In this document: in pieces, positions 25,471 to 35,313 of the stretch | Layout: every line of letters begins with the position of its first letter | How positions within the stretch are numbered: the stretch's first letter is position 1 | Origin: an uncultured Alphaproteobacteria bacterium | GTDB lineage: Bacteria; Pseudomonadota; Alphaproteobacteria; Rhizobiales; Aestuariivirgaceae | Direction of reading: 5' to 3' | DNA length: 64,000 nt | Assembly (NCBI GenBank): GCA_937870685.1 | Contig: CALMZX010000105.1 | Coordinates: 16,312-80,311, forward strand | Notes under the pieces: model-generated | Databases searched by the model: none | Told to the model about the DNA's origin: nothing | What the model saw: the letters and a program-made list of their open reading frames with translations, nothing else | Program-made: the position numbers and the translations under genes

Positions 25471-27975
25471 ATGGCCGTCCATGACCACTACGACACCGAC
25501 GACAGCGCCATTCCTGCCGCCTTGCGACGCTTCCTGCGCAACCGGGCCTATGAGCTCTCCGGAGTGATTCTTCTGGCGGGGATCACCCTTTCAGGCTTCG
25601 CACTGGCCTCATGGTCAGCGCAAGATCCCTCTTTCAACCACGCTACCGGAGCCGTGCCCTCCAACTGGCTGGGATATGCTGGTGCCGTGGTCGCCGATCT
25701 CCTCGCCCAGCATCTGGGTCTTGCCAGTCTTGCGTTCCTGTTCATCCCGCTGGCTTGGGTCTATCGCCTGTTCAGCCACCTGGACCTTGTTAACTTCAAA
25801 ATGTCCTTCCTGAATTGGCTGTTTGCCATCATCGGTGCAGCGATGGTCGCTTCCGTGGTTCCCGCCCCGTCGGCCTGGCCCCTGAGTGGCGGCATGGGTG
25901 GCCAGGTAGGAGACAGCCTATCGGGGCTGATCATCAACACCCTTTCAGTCGGCCTCAAGCCCGTGTTCGCCCAACTCATCGCCTTTGCTGTCGGTGGCGC
26001 CTTGATGGTATTCTGCAGCCTGCGTGCCACCGGACTGACGGGGGAACATACCCGTGAGGGCATGCACGCTTCCGGCCGTCTCCTTGGGCGCACGGCTTCC
26101 GCAGGTTGGGGTGTCGCGCGCTCCGGCGCTGGCGTGCTGAGCGCTGGCGCTGGTTATGTCGCACGGGTCTGGGTGCAACAACGCGCCAACCGTACTGCCG
26201 ACGCACGCGCTTCTGCCGGTGACGGCGAGGACATTCTGACGAGGCTGGCGCCGGCCCGCGGGTTGATGAAGGGCAAGCGCAAGATCGAGCCTACTCTTCT
26301 GGACGACGCCGAAGCGGGCGATGACCTTTCCGCAGAACCGGAGAACGAGCCTGCCGGGGGATTCGAAGAAGCCGATGAGGACGAAGAAGAGGATGTCCCG
26401 GCACCATCGCGCGCCGCAAGTCCTGCCCCCAAACCACGACCAAAGCGCAAGGCGAAAGCCGACGTCTTCGAGCTGCCCGAACTCGATCTGCTGACTGAAC
26501 CCAAGAAACCCGCCAAGCAGCATGAGGTATCAGCCGAAGTGTTGGAGGGCAATGCCCGCAGCCTCGAAGGCGTGCTCGATGATTTTGGTGTCAAGGGCCA
26601 GATCATTGACGTGAAACCGGGCCCGGTTGTCACGCTTTATGAACTCGAGCCGGCACCCGGAATCAAGTCATCGCGTGTCATCAGCCTCGCTGACGATATC
26701 GCCCGCTCCATGAGCGCCATTTCTGCCCGTGTCGCGGTGGTGCAGGGCCGCAATGCCATCGGTATCGAACTGCCAAACGCCAAGCGCGAAACGGTTTATC
26801 TGCGCGAAATGTTTGCCGCCCCGGCTTTTGCCGGAAGCACCGCCAATCTGGTGGTCGCCCTTGGCAAGAACATCGGCGGCGAGCCGATCTATGCCGATCT
26901 CGCCCGCATGCCGCATCTTCTGATCGCCGGCACCACGGGCTCTGGCAAATCCGTCGGCATCAACACCATGATCCTGTCACTGCTTTACCGGTTGCCGCCG
27001 GAGCGCTGCAAGTTGATCATGATTGATCCGAAGATGCTGGAATTGTCAGTTTATGAGGGCATTCCCCATCTCCTCGCACCCGTCGTCACCGATCCACGCA
27101 AGGCGGTGGTTGCCCTGAAATGGGCGGTGCGCGAAATGGAAGAACGCTACAAGAAGATGTCGAAAGTCGGCGTGCGCAACATTGATGGCTTCAACACGCG
27201 CGTCACCCAGATGATCGAGAAGGGCGAGAAGCTGACCCGCACGGTGCAGACCGGGTTCGATGCCGAGACCGGGCAACCCGTTTTTGAGCAGGAAGAGATG
27301 GAAACAGCGCCGATGCCCTATATCGTCGTGATCATCGACGAAATGGCGGACCTCATGATGGTCGCTGGCAAGGACATCGAAGGTGCGGTGCAGCGCCTTG
27401 CCCAGATGGCCCGCGCCGCTGGCATCCACGTGATCATGGCCACGCAACGCCCGTCAGTTGACGTGATCACAGGTACCATCAAGGCCAATTTCCCGACCCG
27501 CATTTCTTTCCAGGTGACTTCCAAGATCGACAGCCGCACCATCCTCGGCGAGCAGGGGGCCGAGCAGCTTCTGGGTCAGGGCGACATGCTCTACATGGCG
27601 GGCGGGGGACGCATTTCACGTCTGCACGGTCCCTTCGTCTCGGATTCAGAAGTAGAGGCTATCGTGCGCCACCTCAAGTCACAAGGTGCTCCAGACTACG
27701 TTGAGGCCGTCACCGAAGAACCGGATGAGGAGGGCTATGGAGAACCGGGCGCGGCTGCAGAAGGTGGATCCGGCGATGATCTCTATGACCAGGCTGTCGC
27801 CGTTGTCCTGCGTGACAAGAAGGTTTCCACGAGCTACATCCAGCGCCGCCTGCAGGTCGGCTACAACAAGGCGGCCAGCCTGATTGAGCGGATGGAAAAG
27901 GAAGGCCTGATTTCCACTGCCAGTGCCACCGGCAAACGCGAGATTCTCGTGCCGGGAGATAGTGCCCGCGCATAG
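25471..27975 (+). CDS. ftsK: DNA translocase FtsK
   Basis: The 834-residue protein has four N-terminal transmembrane helices (about 30-190), a charged Pro/Glu/Lys linker (about 250-360) and the motor domain with Walker A GTTGSGKS (487-494) and Walker [15 protein letters not shown]-terminal gamma winged helix ([21 protein letters not shown] region) reads KOPS sequences. FtsK sits at the septum, pumps chromosome DNA and activates XerCD at dif. The start at ATG 25471 follows candidate CtrA sites and lies after the amtB terminator, so it has its own promoter. Confidence 0.96.
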   Translation: MAVHDHYDTDDSAIPAALRRFLRNRAYELSGVILLAGITLSGFALASWSAQDPSFNHATGAVPSNWLGYAGAVVADLLAQHLGLASLAFLFIPLAWVYRLFSHLDLVNFKMSFLNWLFAIIGAAMVASVVPAPSAWPLSGGMGGQVGDSLSGLIINTLSVGLKPVFAQLIAFAVGGALMVFCSLRATGLTGEHTREGMHASGRLLGRTASAGWGVARSGAGVLSAGAGYVARVWVQQRANRTADARASAGDGEDILTRLAPARGLMKGKRKIEPTLLDDAEAGDDLSAEPENEPAGGFEEADEDEEEDVPAPSRAASPAPKPRPKRKAKADVFELPELDLLTEPKKPAKQHEVSAEVLEGNARSLEGVLDDFGVKGQIIDVKPGPVVTLYELEPAPGIKSSRVISLADDIARSMSAISARVAVVQGRNAIGIELPNAKRETVYLREMFAAPAFAGSTANLVVALGKNIGGEPIYADLARMPHLLIAGTTGSGKSVGINTMILSLLYRLPPERCKLIMIDPKMLELSVYEGIPHLLAPVVTDPRKAVVALKWAVREMEERYKKMSKVGVRNIDGFNTRVTQMIEKGEKLTRTVQTGFDAETGQPVFEQEEMETAPMPYIVVIIDEMADLMMVAGKDIEGAVQRLAQMARAAGIHVIMATQRPSVDVITGTIKANFPTRISFQVTSKIDSRTILGEQGAEQLLGQGDMLYMAGGGRISRLHGPFVSDSEVEAIVRHLKSQGAPDYVEAVTEEPDEEGYGEPGAAAEGGSGDDLYDQAVAVVLRDKKVSTSYIQRRLQVGYNKAASLIERMEKEGLISTASATGKREILVPGDSARA

Positions 27976-28050
27976 CACTGGACCGTGTTGAGGCCACAAA
28001 TCGGCCTGTTTGTTTGCGTAGTCGCCGCACCACAACCGTTGGATTGAATC

Positions 28051-28698
28051 ATGTTCAAAGTCTTGAAATTCGCCTGCGCTGCCCTGGTCGCCATGCTCGC
28101 CGTGCAGACATTTGCCTTTGCCGCCAAGAAACCCGCACCCATTTCGCTGACCGAGGAGCAGCGGGCTGCCATTTCCCGCGTCAACACTTTCATCAACAGC
28201 TTCACCACGCTCAAGGGTGAATTCGTCCAGACCAGCGACAAGGGCCAGTCGGTCAGGGGTGTCGTGATGTTGAGCAAGCCCGGCAAGATCCGCTTTGACT
28301 ATGCCCCGCCCAGCCCGCTGCTGATCGTGTCGGATGGCAAATGGCTGACCATCAAGAACAAGGTGAAGGAGCGTGGTGACCAGGTTCCGCTGGGTGCCAC
28401 ACCCTTGCGCTTGATCGTTGCCCCGAAAATTGACTTGATGGCAGAAACCGTGGTCCTCAGCGTTGAGGACGTGGACGGGTTCACCAGCGTGGCGCTGGCC
28501 GACAAGAAGGACCAGATGGGTGGCCACATCGTGCTGATCTATGACAACGCACAGGACACCCTTCAGCAATGGATCATCGTCGATGGCAAGGGCCGCCGCA
28601 CAACTGTGCAATTCGCCAATCTCGAAAGAGATGTCCAGTTGAACCAGAAACTCTTCATGGAAACGATCAAGCGCAAGACCAACGAAAAGCGCAACTGA
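28051..28698 (+). CDS. lolA: LolA-family outer-membrane lipoprotein carrier
   Basis: The 215-residue precursor has a signal peptide ending near AFA-AKK (about residue 24). The LolA beta-barrel follows: FTTLKGEFVQTSDKG, GKIRFDYAPPSPLLIVSDGKWLTI and the distal QWIIVDGKGRRTTVQF. LolA shuttles lipoproteins through the periplasm from LolCDE to the outer membrane. It follows ftsK as in many Gram-negative bacteria. The gene is closed by a strong hairpin that includes the start codon of xthA. Confidence 0.9.
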   Translation: MFKVLKFACAALVAMLAVQTFAFAAKKPAPISLTEEQRAAISRVNTFINSFTTLKGEFVQTSDKGQSVRGVVMLSKPGKIRFDYAPPSPLLIVSDGKWLTIKNKVKERGDQVPLGATPLRLIVAPKIDLMAETVVLSVEDVDGFTSVALADKKDQMGGHIVLIYDNAQDTLQQWIIVDGKGRRTTVQFANLERDVQLNQKLFMETIKRKTNEKRN

Positions 28699-28721
28699 CA
28701 TTTCCGGCCTTGCATTTCCCG

Positions 28722-28753
28722 AAGCCCATGGCATTCAGGTGCCATGGGCTTTT
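28722..28753 (+). terminator. Terminator hairpin of lolA that contains the xthA start codon
   Basis: AAGCCCATGGCA (28722-28733) and TGCCATGGGCTT (28740-28751) form a perfect 12-bp stem with a six-base loop and a short T-run (28750-28753). The xthA ATG (28744-28746) lies in the 3' arm and its AGG ribosome site in the loop. The same hairpin could end lolA transcripts and hide the xthA start in read-through mRNA. Confidence 0.8.
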
Positions 28754-29550
28754 CTGTCGCAACCTGGAATATCAACTCCGTCCGCCTGCGGATCGACCTC
28801 GTCTGCCGCTTCCTGAAGGAACAGGAGCCGGACATTCTTTGCCTGCAGGAAACCAAATGCCCACAGGGACAGTTTCCGGCAGCCAAGCTCAAGGCCCTCG
28901 GCTACGAACACATCGCCGAATTCGGCCAGAAGGGGTATCATGGGGTAGCGATCGTTTCGCGTGTCCCATTCACGGATCAGGCGTCGCGTGACTTCTGCAA
29001 CAAGGGCGACTGCCGTCATGTGAGCGTGCGCCTTGCCTTGCCGGAACCGGTCATCTTGCACAACTTCTACATTCCTGCGGGTGGCGATGAGCCGGACCCC
29101 GGCATCAATGAGAAGTTTGCCCACAAGCTGTCCTTCCTTGACGAGTTGAGGTCATGGACGAAAGGGGACGCAAGGCCGCCAGGGCATGAGGCAATTCTGG
29201 TCGGCGACCTCAATATTGCGCCGTTGACGGAGGATGTCTGGTCCCACAGGGATCTTCTCAAGGTCGTGAGTCACACACCGGTCGAAACAGAGGCGCTTCT
29301 TGACATCCAGAAGGCTGGCGGCTGGCATGATATCATGCGCAAGCACGTTCCTGCAGACCAGAAGCTCTATACATGGTGGAGCTACCGCGCCAGGGATTGG
29401 CTGGCAGCCAACCGTGGCCGCCGCCTTGATCATGTCTGGACCAGCGAGGGTCTGGCCAGGCGGTCGAGCGCGATTTCGGTTCTGAAAGAGGCGCGCGGTT
29501 GGGCACAGCCGTCTGATCACGTCCCGGTCATCGCCCGTTTTGATGGCTGA
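28744..29550 (+). CDS. xthA: Exodeoxyribonuclease III
   Basis: The 268-residue protein is an EEP-superfamily nuclease. It contains ATWNINSVRLRI, the metal-binding Glu in LCLQETKCPQGQFP, GYHGVAIVSR, the active-site VGDLNIAP and the terminal SDHVPVIARF. It acts as a 3'-5' exonuclease and AP endonuclease in base-excision repair. No ATG, GTG or TTG lies between ATG 28744 and the upstream in-frame stop, so the start is firm even though it sits inside a 12-bp hairpin. It is convergent with the cyclic-nucleotide-binding gene. Confidence 0.95.
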   Translation: MGFSVATWNINSVRLRIDLVCRFLKEQEPDILCLQETKCPQGQFPAAKLKALGYEHIAEFGQKGYHGVAIVSRVPFTDQASRDFCNKGDCRHVSVRLALPEPVILHNFYIPAGGDEPDPGINEKFAHKLSFLDELRSWTKGDARPPGHEAILVGDLNIAPLTEDVWSHRDLLKVVSHTPVETEALLDIQKAGGWHDIMRKHVPADQKLYTWWSYRARDWLAANRGRRLDHVWTSEGLARRSSAISVLKEARGWAQPSDHVPVIARFDG

Positions 29551-29562
29551 CCCGGACGGGTT

Positions 29563-30027
29563 TCAAAGATCAGAGAAGCCCTTCGCCCGCACCAGCAATC
29601 CACGGATGGAGTCGAGTTCCTTGACCGAGAAGTCCAGTTTGCGCGACAGAGATTGCAACACGGCTCGGCCGAAGTCTGGGTATTCGTCAGCCACGCGCAG
29701 GAACAGCGCATTGTCGATCCGCGCCGCGGTGACTGACTCGTCTGCAATCGCGGTCACGGCATAGAGCGCCCCGCTGATCATCGCGAGCTCGCCCAGGAAT
29801 GCGCCAGGTTCTGCACGGCCCACCTCGACGTCGCCATTGAGCACGCGGGCCGATCCCGTCATGAGAAAATAGGCTGACTTCGCTTTCTTGCCTTGGCCAA
29901 TGATGGTTTCCCCGGGCAGGAAGTTCTGCCGCTCGGCGGCGAATGCCATCACCTGCAGTGGGACGGCATCGCATTCCCGGAAGATCGGGATTTGGCGCAG
30001 ACTCTCGGCATCAGCCCTGACACTCAT
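29563..30027 (-). CDS. Stand-alone cyclic nucleotide-binding domain protein
   Basis: From ATG 30027 the protein has 154 residues and consists of one CAP-type cNMP-binding fold. It contains FLPGETIIGQGKKAKSAYFLMTGSARVL, then the phosphate-binding-cassette-like GAFLGELAMISGALYAVTAIADE. There is no helix-turn-helix, so it is not a CRP/FNR transcription factor. The usual cassette Arg-(Ser/Thr) pair after the Glu is not obvious, so ligand binding is uncertain. It lies downstream of an OmpR-type regulator on the same strand (111-base gap). Function unknown. Confidence 0.85.
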   Translation of the reverse strand: MSVRADAESLRQIPIFRECDAVPLQVMAFAAERQNFLPGETIIGQGKKAKSAYFLMTGSARVLNGDVEVGRAEPGAFLGELAMISGALYAVTAIADESVTAARIDNALFLRVADEYPDFGRAVLQSLSRKLDFSVKELDSIRGLLVRAKGFSDL

Positions 30028-30138
30028 GGCTGATCCGCCCCTACCCGCAGTTCCGGCACCCCGCCCAACATGGCTTTCCTTTGCCCGCATGGGCCCGATT
30101 TGGCAAGCGTTGGGCGATGTGGGAATTCTTCAGGTCTC

Positions 30139-30825
30139 TCAGGGCAGCAAGCGGTATCCGCCAGCCTCTGTCACGAGGATTTCCGCGTGCGAGGGATCAC
30201 GTTCGATCTTCTGGCGCAGGCGGTAAATGTGGGTCTCGAGGGTATGCGTGGAAACGCCGGCATTGTAGCCCCAGACATCCTGCAGGAGGATTTCGCGGCT
30301 GACGCTGTTTTCACCCGCGCGGTAGAGAAACTTGATGATGGCAGTTTCTTTTTCCGTGAGCCGGATCTTCTTGCCATTCTCGGTGAGGAGCATCTTGGCG
30401 GCGGGTTTGAAGGTATAGGGCCCGACGCGATAGACGGCATCTTCGCTGTGTTCGTGGCTGCGCAATTGCGAGCGCACCCGCGCCAGGAGCACGGCAAAGC
30501 GGAACGGCTTGACGACGTAGTCGTTGGCACCCGCATCAAGCCCGAGGATCGTGTCAGAGTCTGACCCTTGTCCGGTCAGCATGATCACGGGGCTCTTGAC
30601 GCCGTTTCGGCGCATGATCTTGCAGGCCTCGCGCCCGTCCATATCCGGAAGATTGACATCAAGGATGATGAGGTCGGCGGAGCCTTCTTTCAGCGCCTTA
30701 AGGCCCTGGCCGGCGTTTTCCGCCTGTGCGACCTCGAACTCGTCGTGCAGTGAAAACTGTTCTGCAAGAGTATCGCGCAAGGCGTCGTCATCATCGATGA
30801 TCAGGATCGTTTTCTTGGCTGACAT
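30139..30825 (-). CDS. OmpR-family two-component response regulator
   Basis: This 228-residue protein has a receiver domain with the acidic pocket DDDD at 11-14, phospho-acceptor Asp56 in LIILDVNLPDMDG and the conserved Lys of YVVKPFRF. A winged-helix DNA-binding domain follows (LTEKETAIIKFLYRAG, then THTLETHIYRLRQKIE). No sensor kinase is adjacent, so the partner is elsewhere. A clear AGAGGT ribosome site precedes ATG 30825. The frame extends further upstream but without support. It diverges from the L,D-transpeptidase gene, so cell-wall-related control is possible but unproven. Confidence 0.93.
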   Translation of the reverse strand: MSAKKTILIIDDDDALRDTLAEQFSLHDEFEVAQAENAGQGLKALKEGSADLIILDVNLPDMDGREACKIMRRNGVKSPVIMLTGQGSDSDTILGLDAGANDYVVKPFRFAVLLARVRSQLRSHEHSEDAVYRVGPYTFKPAAKMLLTENGKKIRLTEKETAIIKFLYRAGENSVSREILLQDVWGYNAGVSTHTLETHIYRLRQKIERDPSHAEILVTEAGGYRLLP

Positions 30826-30894
30826 GCGGCAAACCTCTTTGACAAGGACGGCTCTTGCGGGTGAGTGGCTTATGCGGCAACACAAGACTTCGTG

Positions 30895-31494
30895 ATGGCA
30901 AGCATAACATATCTTCACGTTCGCGCGAGATCAGGATCATCTTCTGCCGGTCGCCTGTCGCTGGGGTTGACGACCTTTCCCTGTCGTCTGGGCCGCAGCG
31001 GCCGGACCCATCTCAAGCGCGAGGGTGATGGCGCTTCACCGGTGGGCAGCTGGCAGCTGGCGACGGTTTACTTTCGTCCTGACCGCCTGCAGCGGCCGAG
31101 GACTTCGTTGCCGGTTAGCGCCAGCAGGCCGGAGGATGCCTGGTGTGAAGACCCGCACGATGGCCGCTACAACCAGAAGATCACCCTGCCACCCGGTGAA
31201 GGCAGTGAAACCTTCTGGCGTGTCGATGAGGCCTATGATGTCGTCATCCCCACCAGCCACAACACACGCCCGCGCGTGAAAGGTGCGGGCAGCGCCATTT
31301 TCTTTCACCTGACCCGGAAGGGTAGCATGGTCACAGCGGGCTGCGTGGCGGTGTCGCGGCAAGACATGCGCAAGATTCTCGCCCGCTGCAATGCCGTTAC
31401 GTGTCTGGTGATCTGGCCGCCGGAGGGTGGGCCGCCGGCCGTGCTCCGAAGATCGCGGAGCCAACGCGGACCAGCGTCGCCCCGGCCGCGATAG
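30895..31494 (+). CDS. L,D-transpeptidase (YkuD-domain) family protein
   Basis: From ATG 30895 the protein has 199 residues. It has the catalytic signature of YkuD enzymes, an upstream His (IFFHL) and the TAGCVAVS block with the nucleophilic Cys, plus YDVVIPTSHNT and GRYNQKITLPPG segments. These enzymes form 3-3 peptidoglycan crosslinks or attach proteins to the wall. I see no signal peptide, so this may be the cytoplasmic or short YkuD subtype. The last 98 bases overlap the end of the convergent yggS-type gene, so its Arg/Pro-rich tail is encoded antisense to that gene. Confidence 0.85.
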   Translation: MASITYLHVRARSGSSSAGRLSLGLTTFPCRLGRSGRTHLKREGDGASPVGSWQLATVYFRPDRLQRPRTSLPVSASRPEDAWCEDPHDGRYNQKITLPPGEGSETFWRVDEAYDVVIPTSHNTRPRVKGAGSAIFFHLTRKGSMVTAGCVAVSRQDMRKILARCNAVTCLVIWPPEGGPPAVLRRSRSQRGPASPRPR

Positions 31495-32113
31495 CGGCGG
31501 CGAAATCGGAGCTCATGCCCATCGACAGCTCTGCAAGGCCGTTGGCCCTGGCGAGTTGCGCCAGCATGTTGAAATGCGGGACAGGGTCTTCATCGACCGG
31601 CGGAATGCACATCAATCCGGCAAAGCGCATGCCATGCTCGCGATCCGCGCGGGCGAGAAACGCCGCCAGTTCTTGCGGTGCTATTCCGGCTTTCTGGGGT
31701 TCAAGTCCGGTGTTGACCTGCACGAAGAGCTTGGGGTGCTTTTTCTGCCGCAGCATTTCCTGAGAGAGAACCGCGACCAACTTGTCCCTATCCACCGACT
31801 GGATGACATCGAACAAGGCGACCGCGTCGGCCGCCTTGTTGCTTTGCAGGGGCCCAATCAGGTGGAGTTCGACGTCCTGATAAGCGGCCCGCAGGGCTGG
31901 CCATTTGCCCTTTGCTTCCTGCACCCGGTTCTCGCCGAAAACCCGGTGACCGGCCTCAAGCACGGGCAGGATGTCGGGGGCATCATGGGTTTTGCTCACG
32001 GCCACCAGCGTGACGTCATCGGGTGACCGACCGGCGGCAGAGCAGGCCTTGTCGATTGCAGCCCGGACATGGGCAAGGGCGCTGGCTTGGGACGGGGTTT
32101 CGGGTGGAGCCAT
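31397..32113 (-). CDS. YggS/PROSC-family pyridoxal 5'-phosphate homeostasis protein
   Basis: The 238-residue protein has the PLP-binding lysine segment VTLVAVSKTHDA, the GHRVFGENRVQEAKGKWP block, ELHLIGPLQSNKA and the phosphate-binding end LSMGMSSDFAAAIAAGATLVRVGSAIFG. All are diagnostic of the YggS family, which carries PLP and buffers vitamin B6 and amino-acid metabolism. ATG 32113 is chosen because the upstream extension would cross into the divergent leuS gene. The C-terminal coding end overlaps the L,D-transpeptidase gene by 98 bases. Confidence 0.93.
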   Translation of the reverse strand: MAPPETPSQASALAHVRAAIDKACSAAGRSPDDVTLVAVSKTHDAPDILPVLEAGHRVFGENRVQEAKGKWPALRAAYQDVELHLIGPLQSNKAADAVALFDVIQSVDRDKLVAVLSQEMLRQKKHPKLFVQVNTGLEPQKAGIAPQELAAFLARADREHGMRFAGLMCIPPVDEDPVPHFNMLAQLARANGLAELSMGMSSDFAAAIAAGATLVRVGSAIFGARPAAHPPAARSPDT

Positions 32114-32209
32114 TTGCCGGGCCTTATGGCCACGCTTGCGGGGCTTGGCAAGGACTGGTAGCAGCCTCGCCCGACACCTGATTTCACAGATATCCGCAGG
32201 ACTTGAGCC

Positions 32210-34816
32210 ATGTCGGCGACCATCGAGCGTTATAACCATCGCACCGTAGAACCCAAGTGGCAGGCCCACTGGACCGAGCACAAGAGCTTCGAGGCGAAGG
32301 AAGAGCCGGGGCGCCCGAAATACTATGTGCTCGAGATGTTCCCCTATCCCTCGGGCCGCATCCACATGGGCCACGTGCGCAACTATACCATGGGTGACGT
32401 GATCGCCCGCTTCCGCCGCGCTGCCGGTTACAACGTGCTGCATCCCATGGGCTGGGATGCCTTCGGCATGCCGGCCGAGAACGCTGCCATCGAACGTGGC
32501 GTCCATCCCAAGTCATGGACCTACGAGAACATCGCGGCCATGCGTAAGCAGCTGAAGTCCATGGGTCTCTCCCTGGACTGGTCGCGCGAGTTTGCCACTT
32601 GCGACCCGGAGTACTACCGGCACGAACAGGCCATGTTCATCGATTTCATGGAGAAGGGCCTGGTTGAGCGCAAGTCTTCCAAAGTGAACTGGGACCCTGT
32701 CGACCACACCGTGCTGGCCAACGAACAGGTGATCGACGGCCGGGGCTGGCGCTCAGGCGCACTGGTGGAACAGCGCGAACTGTCGCAGTGGTTCCTCAAG
32801 ATCACGAACTACTCGCAAGACCTCCTTCAGTCGCTGGACCGCCTGGACAAGTGGCCGGAAAAGGTGCGCCTCATGCAGCGCAACTGGATTGGTCGCTCGG
32901 AAGGTCTGCTTCTGCGCTGGGTACTTGAAGGTGCACCCGCAGGCCATACGGAACTGGAGATCTATACCACGCGCCCCGACACGTTGTTTGGTGCATCCTT
33001 CATGGCCATCGCGGCTGATCATCCCTTGGCCAAGGCTGCATCGGCGGACAATCCCGAACTGGCTGCGTTCTGCGAGTCCTGCCGCCGCATGGGCACATCG
33101 GTGGCCGCGATCGAGACGGCCGAAAAAATGGGTTTCAATACCGGCCTTTTCGCCACCCATCCGCTGGACCCGGACTGGAAGGTACCTGTTTATGTCGCCA
33201 ACTTCATTTTGATGGACTACGGCACCGGGGCAATTTTTGGCTGTCCGGCCCACGACCAGCGCGATCTCGATTTTGCCCGCAAGTATGGCCTGCCGGTCAC
33301 ACCGGTGGTGAGGCCCGTTGATGCGGTTGCTGCGGCACAGTCCGAAAAGGATATTGCTGCTGGTACGGCCTATGATGGTGATGGCGTGATGGTGAATTCG
33401 CGCTTCCTAGACGGCATGTCACCTGAAGCGGCCTTTGCGGGCGTCGCCGACAAGCTGGAGAAGGTCTTACTCGCGGGCAGGCCAGTTGCCGCACGCAAGG
33501 TGAATTTCCGCCTGCGTGACTGGGGTGTGTCCCGGCAGCGCTACTGGGGATGTCCGATTCCGGTCATACACTGTGAATCTTGCGGCATTGTTCCTGTCCC
33601 GAAGAAGGACTTGCCGGTGCGGCTTCCAGAGGATGTGAGCTTCGACAAGCCGGGGAATCCGCTGGCCCATCATCCCACGTGGAAGCATGTGAATTGCCCG
33701 TCATGCGGTGGCCGTGCCACCCGCGAGACGGACACCTTCGATACCTTCATTGACTCCTCGTGGTATTACGCCCGTTTTTGTTCGCCCCATGCTGATGTTC
33801 CTGTCGATCCGGCAGCGGCGAAATACTGGATGGGTGTTGACCAGTATATCGGCGGCATCGAGCATGCCATTCTGCACCTGCTCTATTCACGCTTCTATTC
33901 CCGGGCCATGCAGGCAACGGGCCATCTGCATATGGATGAGCCCTTCACCTCGCTGTTCACGCAAGGCATGGTGGTCCATGAGACCTTCAAGTCCGCATCG
34001 GGTGAATGGGTCTTCCCGACTGACGCGGCGAAGTCGGAGAACGGCTGGGTCCATGCAACGACCGGTGAAGCGCTGACGACTGGCGGCATCGAGAAGATGT
34101 CGAAGTCGAAGAAGAATGTGGTCGATCCCGACACCATCATCGAATCCTATGGTGCTGACACAGCCCGCTGGTTCATGCTCTCGGACACGCCGCCCGAGCG
34201 CGATATTGAATGGACCGACGCGGGGGCCGCTGGCGCCTGGAAATTTACCCAACGTCTCTGGCGCATGGTCAACGAAACAGCGGTATTGGGTGAGAAGGGC
34301 AGTCACGACGCGAGCGGGCTGCCGCTGCGGCAGACTGCTCACCGGACCATTGCCGCAGTGACGGACGACCTGATGAACCTGCGCTTCAACCGCGCCATTG
34401 CCCGTCTTTATGAACTTGCCAACGCCGTGGGCACCATTCTTCAGAAGGATAGCCGTTCTGCTGGCGAAAATGCGGCCTTGCGGGAGGCTGTTGAGAGTCT
34501 TGTTCTGCTGTTTGCCCCCATGATGCCCCATCTTGCTGAGGAATGCTGGCGGGTTCTGGGTCACGGCGTTGCCGTGGTTGATACTGCCTGGCCAAAGGCC
34601 GATCCGGCCCTGACTGCCCTGAACGAGGTGACTGTTGCCATTCAGGTCAATGGCAAGCGCCGGGACGAAATCAAGGTTCCAAAGGGCGCGACACGGGAGG
34701 TTTTGGAGCCTATGGTGATGGCACTTGAGTCGGTTTCACGGGCTCTTGACGGCAAGCCCGTGAGCAAGTTCATTGTGGTTCCGGACAGGATCGTGAACAT
34801 CGTATGCGCCAATTGA
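32210..34816 (+). CDS. leuS: Leucyl-tRNA synthetase
   Basis: This 868-residue class I synthetase has HMGH at 52-55 and KMSKS at 629-633. The CP1 editing domain lies about residues 220-420, and a zinc-like pair occurs in HCESCG and NCPSCGG. It charges tRNA-Leu with leucine. The tRNA-Leu(CAA) gene at 3.4 kb is one of its substrates. The final codons overlap the start of lptE by 13 bases, a conserved leuS-lptE-holA arrangement. Confidence 0.98.
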   Translation: MSATIERYNHRTVEPKWQAHWTEHKSFEAKEEPGRPKYYVLEMFPYPSGRIHMGHVRNYTMGDVIARFRRAAGYNVLHPMGWDAFGMPAENAAIERGVHPKSWTYENIAAMRKQLKSMGLSLDWSREFATCDPEYYRHEQAMFIDFMEKGLVERKSSKVNWDPVDHTVLANEQVIDGRGWRSGALVEQRELSQWFLKITNYSQDLLQSLDRLDKWPEKVRLMQRNWIGRSEGLLLRWVLEGAPAGHTELEIYTTRPDTLFGASFMAIAADHPLAKAASADNPELAAFCESCRRMGTSVAAIETAEKMGFNTGLFATHPLDPDWKVPVYVANFILMDYGTGAIFGCPAHDQRDLDFARKYGLPVTPVVRPVDAVAAAQSEKDIAAGTAYDGDGVMVNSRFLDGMSPEAAFAGVADKLEKVLLAGRPVAARKVNFRLRDWGVSRQRYWGCPIPVIHCESCGIVPVPKKDLPVRLPEDVSFDKPGNPLAHHPTWKHVNCPSCGGRATRETDTFDTFIDSSWYYARFCSPHADVPVDPAAAKYWMGVDQYIGGIEHAILHLLYSRFYSRAMQATGHLHMDEPFTSLFTQGMVVHETFKSASGEWVFPTDAAKSENGWVHATTGEALTTGGIEKMSKSKKNVVDPDTIIESYGADTARWFMLSDTPPERDIEWTDAGAAGAWKFTQRLWRMVNETAVLGEKGSHDASGLPLRQTAHRTIAAVTDDLMNLRFNRAIARLYELANAVGTILQKDSRSAGENAALREAVESLVLLFAPMMPHLAEECWRVLGHGVAVVDTAWPKADPALTALNEVTVAIQVNGKRRDEIKVPKGATREVLEPMVMALESVSRALDGKPVSKFIVVPDRIVNIVCAN

Positions 34817-35304
34817 TCAGTATAGCCGTTTTGGCTGCATTGGGAGCAGCATTGGCTGGATGCGGCCATCGCCCCCTCTATGGCGGTAGCGGCGAGAGCT
34901 CTTCGGTCGTCCAGCAGCTGTCAGACGTGTCGATTGATGAGCAGAAGACCCGCGCGGGGCAGATTGTGCGCAATGAACTGATTTCCGCTTTCGGCGCCAG
35001 CGGCAATAGCCGGTATCTTCTGAAAATGCAGGTTGCCGAAAAGACTGACAGTGTGTCCTCGGTGCCCAATACGACCGTGGACCGTTTCCGTTATCGACTG
35101 AACGTGAGTTATCAGCTGATTGATGCGGGGTCCGGCAACGAAGTTGCTGGCGGAAAGACGTTCAGCAACGCAGCTTACGATACGGTTCAGGAACCCGTCG
35201 CTGACCTTCAGGCCTCCGAGAATGCCCGCGAGCGGGCGGCGCGTGAGTTGGCGCAGGACTTGCGTTTGCGCTTGTCGGCATTTTTCGCCAACCGCGAAAG
35301 CTGA
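34804..35304 (+). CDS. lptE: LPS-assembly lipoprotein LptE
   Basis: The 166-residue precursor has a lipoprotein signal ending LAGC (lipobox 17-20, Cys20 acylated) followed by GHRPLYGG, the usual LptE opening. An alternating beta/helix region then runs to the end. LptE plugs the LptD barrel and helps insert lipopolysaccharide in the outer membrane. The start is inside leuS, and holA follows nine bases downstream. Confidence 0.9.
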   Translation: MRQLISIAVLAALGAALAGCGHRPLYGGSGESSSVVQQLSDVSIDEQKTRAGQIVRNELISAFGASGNSRYLLKMQVAEKTDSVSSVPNTTVDRFRYRLNVSYQLIDAGSGNEVAGGKTFSNAAYDTVQEPVADLQASENARERAARELAQDLRLRLSAFFANRES

Positions 35305-35313
35305 GTCTTCCCC

